The notes under the pieces: generated by a model
What the model saw: the letters and a program-made list of their open reading frames with translations, nothing else
Database searches by the model: none
Told to the model about the DNA's origin: nothing
Made by a program: the position numbers and the translations under genes
From: Coniferiporia sulphurascens
Lineage: Eukaryota; Basidiomycota; Agaricomycetes; Hymenochaetales; Hymenochaetaceae
Assembly: GCA_002794785.1 (NCBI GenBank)
Contig: NBBA01000021.1
Coordinates: forward strand, 1-64,000
Length of the DNA stretch: 64,000 bases
Direction of reading: 5' to 3'
In this document: piece by piece, positions 1 to 10,100 of the stretch
How positions within the stretch are numbered: position 1 is the first letter of the stretch
How the letters are laid out: the number at the start of each line of letters is the position of its first letter

Positions 1-328
1 CCTTGCGCCATAAGACGCCATGATGATGCCTTATTGCACCATCATGATGTGCTTTGCTTACTGATAGCCCTAATTGTATGACCAAGGCATTCCTTGGGTT
101 TCCATGACCTTCCATAGTCTGGTAAACTACCCTACACAGGCTGCTACAGTAGTAAACACATAGAGTAGCATATAAGCATGTAACTTCAGTAGCACAAGCC
201 CTAAGCTTGTGCTCTTTGTTCATACAAGCCCATTATCTGCTACCACCAGTCTACTGTGTGCCAGTGAGCCACCAGTCACTTCATCATAACCTGACTCTAC
301 CCAGAAGCCTACCATGTCCACATCGCTG

Positions 329-379
329 ATCAGGAAGCCCCGTTGCCATAACATCAGTCTTGACAATCAGGAAGCCCCG
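329..379 (+). repeat. Two direct copies of a 14-bp word
   Basis: The word ATCAGGAAGCCCCG occurs at 329-342 and again at 366-379, 37 bp apart. Both copies sit next to CATCG. They lie just upstream of the candidate LTR. They may be tandem motifs of an older element; I do not recognise the family. Confidence 0.6.
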
Positions 380-401
380 ACATCGATCATTGCGTAACTG
401 T

Positions 402-645
402 TGAGCTTAACACATTTGACTACTTAAGGGCAGGTCAAATCTATAATAAACTACCAATCAGAAGCATGAAACAGTCATGACACCATCACTACATAATATG
501 TCACCATACTGATGCAATATGGTGACATTGCTCTAGAACTATCTGTGCCTGCTTACTACTGATCAGATGAAGCTTACCTAATGACTAATTCATCATTATA
601 TAATAAAAGATGAAATATGAATTGAGAAACATATATATCATAACA
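402..645 (-). mobile_element. Candidate solo LTR, 244 bp, with 5-bp target-site duplication
   Basis: The segment starts TGAGCTTAAC and ends ATCATAACA, so it has the TG...CA ends of LTRs. It is flanked on both sides by ACTGT (397-401 and 646-650), as expected for a 5-bp retroviral-type target duplication. Read on the minus strand it starts TGTTATGATATATATG, which looks like a fungal Ty1/Copia or Ty3 LTR end. No gag-pol coding sequence is nearby, hence solo LTR. The flanking match is only 5 bp and was found after the fact, so this is a hypothesis. Confidence 0.4.
498..528. repeat. Perfect 11-bp inverted repeat, 9-nt loop
   Basis: ATGTCACCATA (498-508) pairs perfectly with TATGGTGACAT (518-528) around a 9-nt loop. 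It lies inside the candidate LTR. A regulatory hairpin or a palindrome left by a nested element are both possible. Confidence 0.6.
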
Positions 646-991
646 ACTGTAGTAGAGTGTACTACTATGGTAGGAAGTTGAAAGTAAGGTAAAATGTAAC
701 ATTGAACAGACAAAATACCAGGAGGCTCACAACACCCTGACTATATGCAGTTATTCCGTGCCACTTCCAACAACTATGACGTGTGCTAAACTGTCATTAC
801 CGGATTTAGTCCATGAAAGGGCCAAATCCAACGGCGTAGCTCTGCGTGCTGAGAGAACACAGATCTAGTCAGATTATTACTGTTGTATTTTCACTACAAC
901 ATTAAATTTATTGGGTATAATGTTCCTAATGAAGTTGCGCCACATGGAAAGAAAAAGATCAAGTTAGAAACGCGAATCTTCAAAACAGATA

Positions 992-2014
992 TCAGCTTTC
1001 CAATATTCCCATATCCCTCCACTTGTCCCAGAGGTCACCAACGCCTACTGCTCCCTGCGATGAACCGCCCTTGACATCCTTAACTTCAAGGAGCTCATAC
1101 TCCTTTCCGAACGCCAAGAAATGAGCGAATAAGGAGTTGAAGTGCGGCTCTGAGCGAAGATGCAATATTTGAGTGTAATGGGCGTGGTAAATGTGTGCAA
1201 AGACCCGGAGTAGTTGCCGGTAGATGTGCTTCGCAGTCGACGGGAAGTTCTGGGGGAAGTCACGGCCTACCGTATCTTAAGTACAAGTACAATCCTGACC
1301 GTAGTAAGGTAGAGATATGCTCACCTGCTTTCGTAGGAAATACAGCATCATCATCCAACATGTTTTGCACCCATGTCATAACGTAATCGATGTACGTCGG
1401 GGCAGCAAGCTTAACCTGCTTGCGGTTCTGATCAATCCACGTGTATTCGAGCCTGTCCAAATAGCAGCCTTCAGTTGCGAGCCAGGCATATCATGGAGAG
1501 TGAACCCACGTAAGGCCCGCGGACATGGTTGGGCAGGTCTGCGCGGTACAACATTCCGCAATAATACCGTAGAAAAGATTCAGACTAGTGTAGAAATCAA
1601 AAACTGGTGTACGCAAACAAGCGAACAGTCAGTCAAAAAAACGTACTAGTAAGGAGGATGGAAAAGAGGAAGGACAGGACATACTGTTGACGGCAACCCA
1701 TTCCATGACATCAACATACTTCGGAAGCATCACGATCGTCTTGAAGTTGCCCTTTACAAGCGCTGCTTCGGCGAAAGGGCTACATAGGTACAGTGGCTTT
1801 TGCACGGAGACGGATGGCGAAGGTGGGGCGGGAGGCGCGTTCATTCCATCCTGCGGAAACGTTGCCGATGTTGGAGTTGGGGAACGCTTAGGCGCGCGCG
1901 GCGCGCGAGCATCTTTGCGTCTGGACAAGAGCGAAACGATCGAGTACGATCAGTGGCAAACCAGTGTACAGAACGGCAGACCCCGACGAACCCAAATGTA
2001 TTGAAGAACGACAT
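992..2014 (-). CDS. mob2: Mob2-type NDR kinase activator (Mob1/phocein family)
   Basis: Mob2 proteins bind and activate NDR/LATS kinases (Cbk1 in budding yeast, Orb6 in fission yeast) to control polarity and cell separation. The exons give recognisable family blocks in order: an N-terminal KPLYLCSPFAEAALVKGNF block, KTIVMLPKYVDVMEWVAVN, a Cys-containing stretch IIAECCTAQTCPTMSAG, EYTWIDQNRKQVKLAAPTYI, DYVMTWVQNMLDDD, and a C-terminal region ending DKWRDMGILES. The AALVKGNF block fits Mob2 better than Mob1. The proposed start is ATG at 2014, a short exon MSFFNTFG, followed by an intron of roughly 60 nt. The long open frame below it has an in-frame stop just upstream and no suitable ATG of its own. 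Two or more further short introns interrupt the body. The stop TGA is at 992-994. The next gene upstream lies on the same strand. Confidence 0.85.
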
Positions 2015-2240
2015 CGTACCGGACTCACACCGAGTGATTTAGTAAAGAAAAGAAAGCAATGCTGAGGACCAAGACCCTGTTAAGTGAGCTGTCGCGCAGT
2101 GTCGTTGGCGTAACAATGGAGGTGCGGTCTGAGCTACGAAGCGTTGGGCAGGGCACTTAAAACATTTATTACGTAATACATTTGCGTAGTGAAAGCACAA
2201 ATATCGACCTTCAATGATACACATCCCGGACTCGCAAATA

Positions 2241-3646
2241 CTATCTTACAATTGTCCAACGCCCCGCTGAGCCCTCCTTTGCAGTAAGCTGCCCTTCGTG
2301 TACCTTCTCCTTTATCCATTCCTCAACCTTAATGTCATCATCTGTACCGATGGAATTGAGCATCAGCGATCGAGAGAGCCATGTAGGTGCGTCGGTGTCG
2401 GTGCTAATGGAAATTTCCCGATAGGAGAATCGCAGCACTGCCCACGCCAGGTTGCGCACTTTGGTACGGAGTCCACTAACAGCCACGCAGAGTGCGTCCT
2501 CGACAATATGCTTCTCATCCCCCGTCAGGTTCGACCGGTTTTCAAGAAGGGCCAGAAGCCGAGGGCGCCGAGTCAGGAGTTCGCATTTTGCGTAATTTCG
2601 ACAGGCCGCCGAAGCACGCAGGGAGGACATCCATTCCAACGCAGCGTTAGTCCAGTCCAAATGGAGTGGCTCTAAAGACCGTACATGGCGAAAGTACGTC
2701 CCCTGGGAAGGAAAGGCCTCGTCCAAGTGGAATACAAGCGAGATGATGGCCAGTATCTCGGCTCTCGAGCGAATGGAGGCCACAGAATAAGTCGGCTGCT
2801 TTCTGGAGAGTAGACCCGCATAGAACTCTGGGAGTTTTGATAAGGATGTTGAAGCCTGCAAAGGAGATCGGAAGACAAGCGCCAAATAGAAGGACGTTTC
2901 GTAGACTACGAAACTCATAAGGCGACATAGCACTTGGTGAGGAAAGATACTACACACCAGTTAATGCGAATTCGTCGCTGCGCTGGGACGCAAGGATGCC
3001 TTCTCGTAGTTTTCCTTGTGACAGTGTGAGGCTAGTAATTCAGCGTTTGACAAGTGGTCGGACCCACTCAAGTGTAATAATAAATTGCTTTCCCGTTCCA
3101 ACCGCAGTATACTGTCGGACGAACTCTTCGAAAACTCCTTTCGGTGTGCACTCAGCTACAGAATGACAGGACTTGTAAGGCCAACAAATCTCTTCGAATT
3201 GGTGACTAACGTATTTACCTTATCTTGTATCATTTTCCAGTATCTTTCTTGGACGCTTTCGTCTTTTAGCCTTATGTGAATTGAACGGAGGTCAGACGTA
3301 TGTGCACACAAGAATTGATAGCAAAGCGTACGTGTCGCCCAGGCCATTATCGCCGCCGCTCCTGCTGATAGATGGCAGAAATTGGAGGTCATCCTTCTTG
3401 AATGCGGTAGTACGTGGTTGCGCCTGCGCGCCATAATTTGGACGTCCACGATTTGGATTGGGGCGTGCATTTCCTCGTCGCGGTTTGCGGCCCGACCTGG
3501 ATGAAAGTAAGAAAAGGATGCCGTATTCGCGAAAGATGAATGAGCACGAAGTACATGGTTCTGGTTAGAGTTGAGGCTCGAATTGACGATGTGGCTGAGA
3601 CACGGCTGCCGCGTACAAGCGTATCTCGGGTTATTCAAAGCTTCCA
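2241..3646 (-). CDS. Uncharacterised protein, possibly SAC3/GANP-like
   Basis: I do not firmly recognise this gene. A basic Gly/Arg/Asn-rich N-terminus (SGRKPRRGNARPNPNRGRPN) is followed by small exons (for example KDESVQERYWKMIQDK) and then one long exon (2241 to about 2930). That exon has an alpha-helical repeat look: CRNYAKCELLTRRPRLLALL, then VRNLAWAVLRFSYREISIST, then SIGTDDDIKVEEWIKEKVHE, ending GRWTIVR. This helical stretch followed by a winged-helix-like end resembles SAC3/GANP/LENG8 proteins that act in mRNA export or splicing, but the similarity is weak and judged by eye. Several introns are needed. The proposed ATG at 3646 (MEALNNPRYA) is about 27 bp from the start of the divergent decarboxylase gene. 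Confidence 0.4.
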
Positions 3647-3673
3647 TGTAAACGCTCGCCACAGGCGCCAACA

Positions 3674-4512
3674 ATGGATCGTGTTGTCTTCGAGGCTCCT
3701 TCTGCACGAGTGCCGGGCTGCGTCCATGTAGTGCTCATCACCACCGGCAGCGTTGCCTCCGTCAAGGCCCCGCTTATCGTCCAAGAGCTACTCAAGGTTC
3801 GCCATCCATGGCTTTTGGAACCCATTCGAATCTCAACGTCAATCCGTCTCCGGATATAGCACGCGAATGTGCGCGTTGAGGTCGTTGCAACAGATGCATC
3901 GCTCATATTTTACAATCCGGATTTGATCGTAGAGGCGGGCTCGAGGGTCTGGACGAACAAGGATGAGTGGAAGGTGCCCCATTATTCTGCCTCTTATTCA
4001 CTCTTATTGGATTTACATCTGCGAATCAGGCTGGGTACAAGATTGGGGACCCGATACTGCATATTGAACTTCGACGCTGGGCAGACGTAGTTCTCGTTGC
4101 GCCCTGCTCTGCAAACACGCTCGCAAAGATGGCGGGCGGGCTCTGCGACAGCCTCGCAGTACGTCCTATTTCAAAATTTGTCTGGGGTTGTGCTAATATC
4201 CAATTGAAGACGTCCCTCCTTCGCGCTCTTGCACCCACAACTCCGACTTATGTTTTTCCAGCCATGAACACCTTCATGTATGAGCAGCCGTTGACGGCGG
4301 AGCACGTCCGTGTAGTAAAGGATGTGCTACGCTACGAGGTTGTTGGTCCCATAGGGAAGGGGCTGGCTTGCGGTGACGTTGGTGAGTATTAAACCATACT
4401 CTTTCACTATATGTCACGGCTTACGACGTGGGCAGGTCTAGGAGCCATGACGGAATGGAAGGATATCGTCGATATTGTGGTCCAGCGATTTAATTTGCAA
4501 AGAGTGATCTAG
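3674..4512 (+). CDS. Phosphopantothenoylcysteine decarboxylase (HAL3/CoaC type)
   Basis: This is a flavoprotein of coenzyme A synthesis that decarboxylates 4'-phosphopantothenoyl-cysteine to 4'-phosphopantetheine. Five exons join in frame: 3674-3796, 3860-3973, 4030-4158, 4210-4381 and 4436-4512, giving 204 residues, the normal length for the eukaryotic enzyme. Family signatures are LITTGSVASVKAPLIVQELL (FMN site), the substrate-clamp region RRWADVVLVAPCSANTLAKM with GGLCDSLA, and YVFPAMNTFMYEQPLT, the 'PAMN.M' motif. The catalytic His appears to be the one in the HANVRVEVVATD stretch created by the first splice. The C-terminal KGLACGDVGLGAM contains the active-site Cys. The gene is divergent from the SAC3-like gene and convergent with the DUF3605 gene. 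It has no long HAL3-style acidic tail, so a metabolic role is more likely than phosphatase inhibition. Confidence 0.92.
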
Positions 4513-4632
4513 GTAAGTCTATCCAAGCAGCGGTACGTTTACAGTTGCAAAGCTGTATATCTAATCTATATACGTAACCCCTCTGTCCAGATCATATCAA
4601 TTGCGCTGTTCCTCAATCCCGTCAAGTGCACT

Positions 4633-5757
4633 CTAGCTGGAGATATCATTGGTGCTCTTCTTCCTCGCGAAAACGTGTATGTGAGCAAGGCCCTTCACGC
4701 TCTGCAATCTCTGCGGACAGTGGAGTCAGGAATGCGAAGAGCAAAAACAGGAAACGACTTCTTACAGGAGGGTTAACGAACCAACATGTCTCCCACTCTT
4801 TCTCTGACCATCTCCTAGTAATGTATTCCTGAACCTCTGCCCCAGATAGCCTAATGGCCTCTTCTTCTTCATCGGAGCCCTTCGGGCTGATCACAAGCTT
4901 ATCGAGAGTCACTCCCCAATCGCTGAGTGAGCCTAGTGCTTGTGGGAGAAGCGACGGTGATGGCGGGGGATCGAGAGATCCAGTGAAGCCCCACAGGCCG
5001 TCCTGAGCAAGGCGTCTAGATACCTTCTCCCGCAGCTCGGGAGAAAGCGTCGAGGCGATGTGTGGTATAATGAGCGACGGAGAAGGCAAAATAGGCAGCT
5101 TCGTCCACACAAGTGAATGCTCAACATCGAGCGGGACTGCGCGATGGGTCGCGGTATGCTCAGACAATTATCATACGGGGCGACTTACGAAGCGCGCACC
5201 TGAGTACGGCCAGTCATTCTGGATAACACTAATTAACTCCGATGGCGTGTTGGAGGTGAAATAGTTCATCTGCTCAAAACTTGTGTTCGGGTCTTCATCG
5301 CGAGGGGCGTTTTCTTTGAGTTCAGACTGCAGAAGCGACAATCGATCTGGCTTGCCCCATTGAAGGCGGTACTCCACTAAATAGTTTACTAGTAGTACGC
5401 CGTCAGAATAAATAGAAATACACGGTTAGCCTGCAATGCAGTCTCACCCATGGACCCGTACTGCTTCTTGATACCTTCGCTCCATAGCATATATCTCCCC
5501 TGAAGGGCCTTATCACGTTTGAGAAGTCCCAGGTCGCTTTCCCGCACGTATTAGCGGCGCAGGTCCTCCGTGACTTGTTTGACGTACCCCGCGTTGATGA
5601 AAAGCCTCAGCTGCGCCCAACTGAATTTAGGCGTGTAATACACCCTCAGCTCGTCGTATGTTGGCGGGCCTGTGCCGAGGGGGACCTCATTCAACTCGGG
5701 GGCCAAAGAATCCGGCATTTGAACTGGAGGGAGTGTATTGGCAAGTGCTGGCTGCAT
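4633..5757 (-). CDS. DUF3605 family protein
   Basis: This is a fungal family of unknown biochemistry; some members are annotated as N-acetylglucosamine-induced proteins. Exons carry ELRVYYTPKFSWAQLRLFIN, then DLGLLKRDKALQGRYMLW, YLVEYRLQWGKPD, a PSELISVIQNDWPYS block, DVEHSLVWTKLPIL, and the hallmark WSEKEWETCWFVNPP, ending GLAHIHVFARKK. Joining them needs four introns. The first has donor GTACGT and branch site CTAAT, and it removes an in-frame TAA at 5551-5553, so the gene is intact. The start is ATG at 5757 (MQPALANTLPPVQM); a longer N-terminus is possible because the frame stays open upstream. The stop is TAG at 4633-4635. It is divergent from CDC123 with 132 bp between starts and convergent with the decarboxylase gene (120 bp). 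Confidence 0.8.
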
Positions 5758-5889
5758 ACCAAAACGTCGCGATTCGGTCCGGATGAGCCGGCGCACGTGA
5801 TCGAGTGGCTGGGGCGATATTTCTGCTTTTTTTACCCTCAACCATCTTTGAACACTCTGAACATAAAGAAAAAGGACTCGTAACACCAA

Positions 5890-7136
5890 ATGGCAGAAAT
5901 TTTCCCAGTACTGACCCGAGATGATGTCCTTGCTTTCCAATTCTCGTCATGGTATCCTCGATTCAAACACATAAGCATCAAATCCACCGTCATTCGTCCT
6001 CTGTGCGAAGACTTCAGAAGATATCTCACGTCAGATGGTGTCCACATCCCAGAAGGGTCGGAGAACGTGTGTGTCTCATCACTTATTGACTAGTAATTCA
6101 TCTAAATCCTTGGGTTACAAGCCCTAGCGAGCACGCGACGTCAGATAGCGGCGACAGTGGAAGTGACACCTCGGAGGACGAGAAAGAACCAGGCGAACGC
6201 TTTGCTTTCCCGGAACTTGATACACAAATCAGGAAGGCTGTGTCTGACTATGAGGCTGTCTTTCCAAAGTTAAACTTTTCTTCGCCCAAGGCAAGTCATT
6301 ATTCTCCTGCAAGCGGCGCAGAAGATAACAGCATATATGCAGGATGCCTCTTGGTTACTTCCATCTTCATCACCCCTAAAATGCACCTCGCCTATGGAAG
6401 TTTACATGCTGCTCAAATCGTCCGATTTTATCACGCATGATATCTCTTCAGAAAGCGTCTTCGATGGATGCTCGCCCGAAACGCAGTCGGCCCCGTATGA
6501 ACTCGAACTGGTGCTCCGCAAGTGGTATCACGTAGATCCCAGCCAGGAATTTCGCTGCTTCGTACGGTCTGGGCGTCTTATAGGTATGTGAATATAAAAA
6601 TCTCGAACACGTATTGTTGAAACTGAATCTACGTTAGCGGCTAGTCAGCGCGATACGAATTTTTACGAGTACATGAATGACCAGCGAACTTGGGAAAGGA
6701 TTCTGACGACTATAAAAGATATATGGGATCAACATATAAAGCAGAATTGGAATACAGCAGACTGTTAGTATTTCATCCTATTCTTATGCCCTTTATTATC
6801 CTCACCAGTGTCACAGACACGTTTGATCTAATTCTGACTCGAAATCTCGAGTCAGCCCATATTGTGGATTTCAATCCCTACGCACCGCGTACAGACCCTC
6901 TTTTATTCGCCTACGATGAGTTGCTCACTATTCACGAACAACAACCATCTACACCCGTCCTGAGGACAATCGACTCCCGATCACACGATGCAGTTACGCG
7001 AAGCTCTCCAGCCAATGTGCATAACATGGTCCCTTTTGAGCTCCTCAGTATGAGTTCCGGTCAAACCATTAGCGATTTCGCTAAGAATTGGCAGGAAGAA
7101 GTCCAGAAATCAACACGGAGGAATGATGGCGAATGA
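5890..7136 (+). CDS. cdc123: CDC123 (D123) family ATP-grasp protein, eIF2 assembly factor
   Basis: Cdc123 binds eIF2 gamma and is needed to assemble the eIF2 heterotrimer in the cytoplasm. The sequence starts MAEIFPVLTRDDVLAF. It shows the conserved FSSWYPRFKHISIKSTVIRP block, an acidic insert (SDSGDSGSDTSEDEKE), AVFPKLNFSSPKDASW, then CTSPMEVYMLLKSSDFITHD, and the core LVLRKWYHVDPSQEFRCFVR. After an intron the SQRDTNFYEYM motif follows, with the C-lobe VFDLILTRNLESAHIVDFNP YAPRTDPLLF. At least four introns of 40-70 nt split the gene. The stop is TGA at the end of RRNDGE. The C-terminal 70 residues or so beyond the ATP-grasp core look disordered. Length and motif order fit a complete gene. 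Confidence 0.93.
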
Positions 7137-7196
7137 TACTTGATATTACAAAACCAAAAGGCTGCATGTATCATACGAACAATATATATGTACATA

Positions 7197-10100
7197 TTAT
7201 AAAGCAGATATGCGTTCGAAAAATTGTCGGAGAGTGTCTGCGAGTACATCTGGCAGCGCCTCTACATGTTTTAAAATTACAAAGAATTCGAATGGGAAGG
7301 AATCCAGGTAGCGCTGCATATGCAACTCTGGACGACCATTGACCGTCCGGTACGTAGCCTGGTTCATATGAATGATCGAGTTCTGTAAACGTGATGCCTC
7401 GCTAACCGGACCGCTGAGTGACGGGTCGCTGTGAGCATCAATAACGATGAAGACGATGAGAATGTGCTCCTCCTCAGCCTTCCTCATGATCGCGCGAAGT
7501 TCCTCGTGGTCTTGACAAATGCCATCCGAAATGATGATCTCAAGCTGCCAGAGGTCAGAGGAGGAGGCCCTTCGTTCGCGAGCCTTTGATAAGACATCAA
7601 CGCTCGTCCTAAGCAGCGAATGTACATCTGTCGCTGTCTGTTGGAATTTAAACGCCTCCACGACCTTTGTCCCCGTTTGGTCCGTAAATGGGCCATCGTC
7701 GAAACCGTGAAGCATTTGGGTCACTTCGCCAAAGCTCGCAATTGCGAGATCACCAACCTCAAGTCGATTGAGGGCCTTCGAGACGAGTGCAAGCGTTTGG
7801 AAGGCAAGGTGGATAGAATGCGATTCTGCCATTGAACGAGAATCATCAAGAGCTATGAGGACCTGGTATTCCCTTTGGCTAGGTTTGACGCGGCGCAGCC
7901 AGATTTTATCTTTGGTATAATTGCTCGCAATATACGGAATGATCTTCTTCATGTTGAGTCTCTTGCCCGTGCGGAAGTCTCCCATGAGCCGCGTTGCCCT
8001 TGTTGGTTCTAATATAAGGCGAAGCTGTTCACAGAGCGAAAACGATAAGCTTTGCGTCAGAGAATCGTAAAGCTGCCAAATTCGATGTCCGTCCTCTTCA
8101 GGCTGTCCCTCGCGCAGCCATTTGTTCAAATGCATCTCAACTTTCTCATCACGGCTGGATCCTTCCATACCAACGGATTCTTCTAGCTGTTCAATCGCAT
8201 CCATCATTGGTGACTCGTCATCAACTTCCATAGCCTGAGAGCCTGTGCCTCCTCCTTTTTCTTCTGTCTGGTTCAATGACTCGTTCTTGTCATTTTCCGA
8301 TTCGCTGGGATGTAACGCGTCAATAGGCATGGGCTGAGAAACAATCCCTTGCTGCGGATTCTGGGTCTCCGAGGGCATATCACCGTTGAAGCCCCCTTCC
8401 TCTAAAACGTTTAAATTGTTTAACTGCGCGTGCTCCTCCTCCATTGCTGGTCCGAGAGCCTGCATATCGACATCCATTGAATCTTCATTGGTGTATTCCA
8501 AGCTTGTTGATTGCTTTGCGTCTCCATGATCAGCGGCCTCTGCAGTATTAGGCTCCGTCGCATTTTTGATCTCATCAAAGCGTCTTCGAACTTCGCGTAG
8601 AGCGTCTCCTAAACTTCGATGGGGATTCGGAAGAGGGGAATCAGCAGCCTCGTTTTGGGCCTGGCCCGATCCGGTCCCGAGGGTGGCCACATTTTGTGTG
8701 GGCTTATGATCAGCAGAAGATTCGGTACGGTCAGCGACTTCAGACCTGAACAAAGTACGGTGTAAAAAAGTTACTCGTTAAGTAAAAAGATGGAAGCGCT
8801 CACGATTCGCCCACAGATTTCGGTTGACCTGAGTCGTTCCCAGCAGAAGTGGGGAGATCTGCAATGTTCTCACCAGCAATTTGAGCTTCGTCATTCATGG
8901 TTTCATCCACGTCGTCCATTCCTGTCCTCGCATCAGCATCCGATCCGATACCAGAATGAAGGTCAGCGTTCGCTCCAGCTTGTCCCTCTAATTGGTCGTC
9001 CGGTTCCGGGTTATTTTGCGTCGTTTCCGTCGACACAGTGCTTTGATCCTTGCCATCTTCTGGTGGTTCAGAGATACCATCCCCTAATTCTTCGTCAGGC
9101 TTCAGCTCCTTTCGTTCCTCATTTAATGTTTCTTCATCGAGACTCTCTTCAGGGAGTTGATCAACGTCATCCGCAACATCGTCCAGCGGAAGACCGTCAC
9201 GAGGATCTACGTCAGCTTCTCCATGCTCCGGCGGAACGTCCTTGGTAGACGTGTCTTCATTCTGCTCTGAATTCTCGGCCACCTCAGACGTGCCTTCATC
9301 ATCCCCAGCTGGTTCCGGAGTATCAGAATCTTTCCCCGATTTTTCTTCCCCTGGTTGACCCTCCTTATCTTTCGCTACCATCTCGGTTTCACCCGCCGCC
9401 TTTGCCTCCCCTTCGTTTACATCCTGCTCCCCCGTCCCGCTATCCTCCGTCTGGTCATTCCAAAAGTTCTCGTCGACAGGGTCAAGCTCGTCAGAAATAT
9501 CATGGCCAAACTCATCATCAAGCTCGGACATTGCTTCATCGCTGTCGTCGTCTTTCGAGTCTTGGTCCGGACCATCCTCTAGTGCGCCGGCCAGGTCAAA
9601 GTCCACATCCAGTGCGTCATCTCCAGCATCTTCATTCTGCTGACCACCCATCTCATCGTCTTGGTCCTTGATGCCTTCGTATTGACTTTCGTCTTCTATC
9701 TGTTTGCTCACGTCCTCATCACCTGCTCCCTGGCCCAATCCTGTACCTTCGGCAGATTCTAAAGGTCCCTCTGTCGCACCCCCTTCTTCTTGATCAGGCG
9801 GTTTGCAGAAACCGGACTGGGCAAGATTTCGAAGAAGAGAACCATGAATATAAGCGAGCTTCAGCAATGACTTCGTCCAGGACGCATATTCTTTGAGATG
9901 ACGTTCAAGGAAAACGTGGTACAACTCAAGGAAGGGAAGGACCTGCCCAAGAGCATCGCGGATAGTGGAATGGGATCGATTCTGAAGATTAGTGGAGAAT
10001 TCGGTTATCTGCATAAGCATCGTGCTGATCCTCAGTGCCTTGATAATATTAGACTGCAAAGAGATCTGATGACGTATATGATCGGTGCCATCTAATTCCG

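Larger units (their letters stand above)
1..991. other. AT-rich gene-free stretch, probably transposon-derived
   Basis: I see no coding sequence that resembles a protein here. The composition is visibly more AT-rich than the neighbouring genes, and short repeated words and inverted repeats are present. A candidate solo LTR (402-645) and a duplicated 14-mer (329-379) are listed separately. The last 100 bases or so are the 3' flank of the Mob2 gene, which ends at 992. Confidence 0.5.

Noticed and set aside
5551..5553. In-frame TAA in the DUF3605 gene, suggesting a pseudogene
   Set aside because: An intron with donor GTACGT, branch CTAAT and acceptor AAAG removes it and joins FINAG exactly to DLGLLKRD, a normal family sequence.
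8790..9671. Plus-strand open frames opposite the midasin acidic domain
   Set aside because: They are antisense to a strongly supported acidic coding segment. The long frames follow from its codon bias and have no family resemblance.
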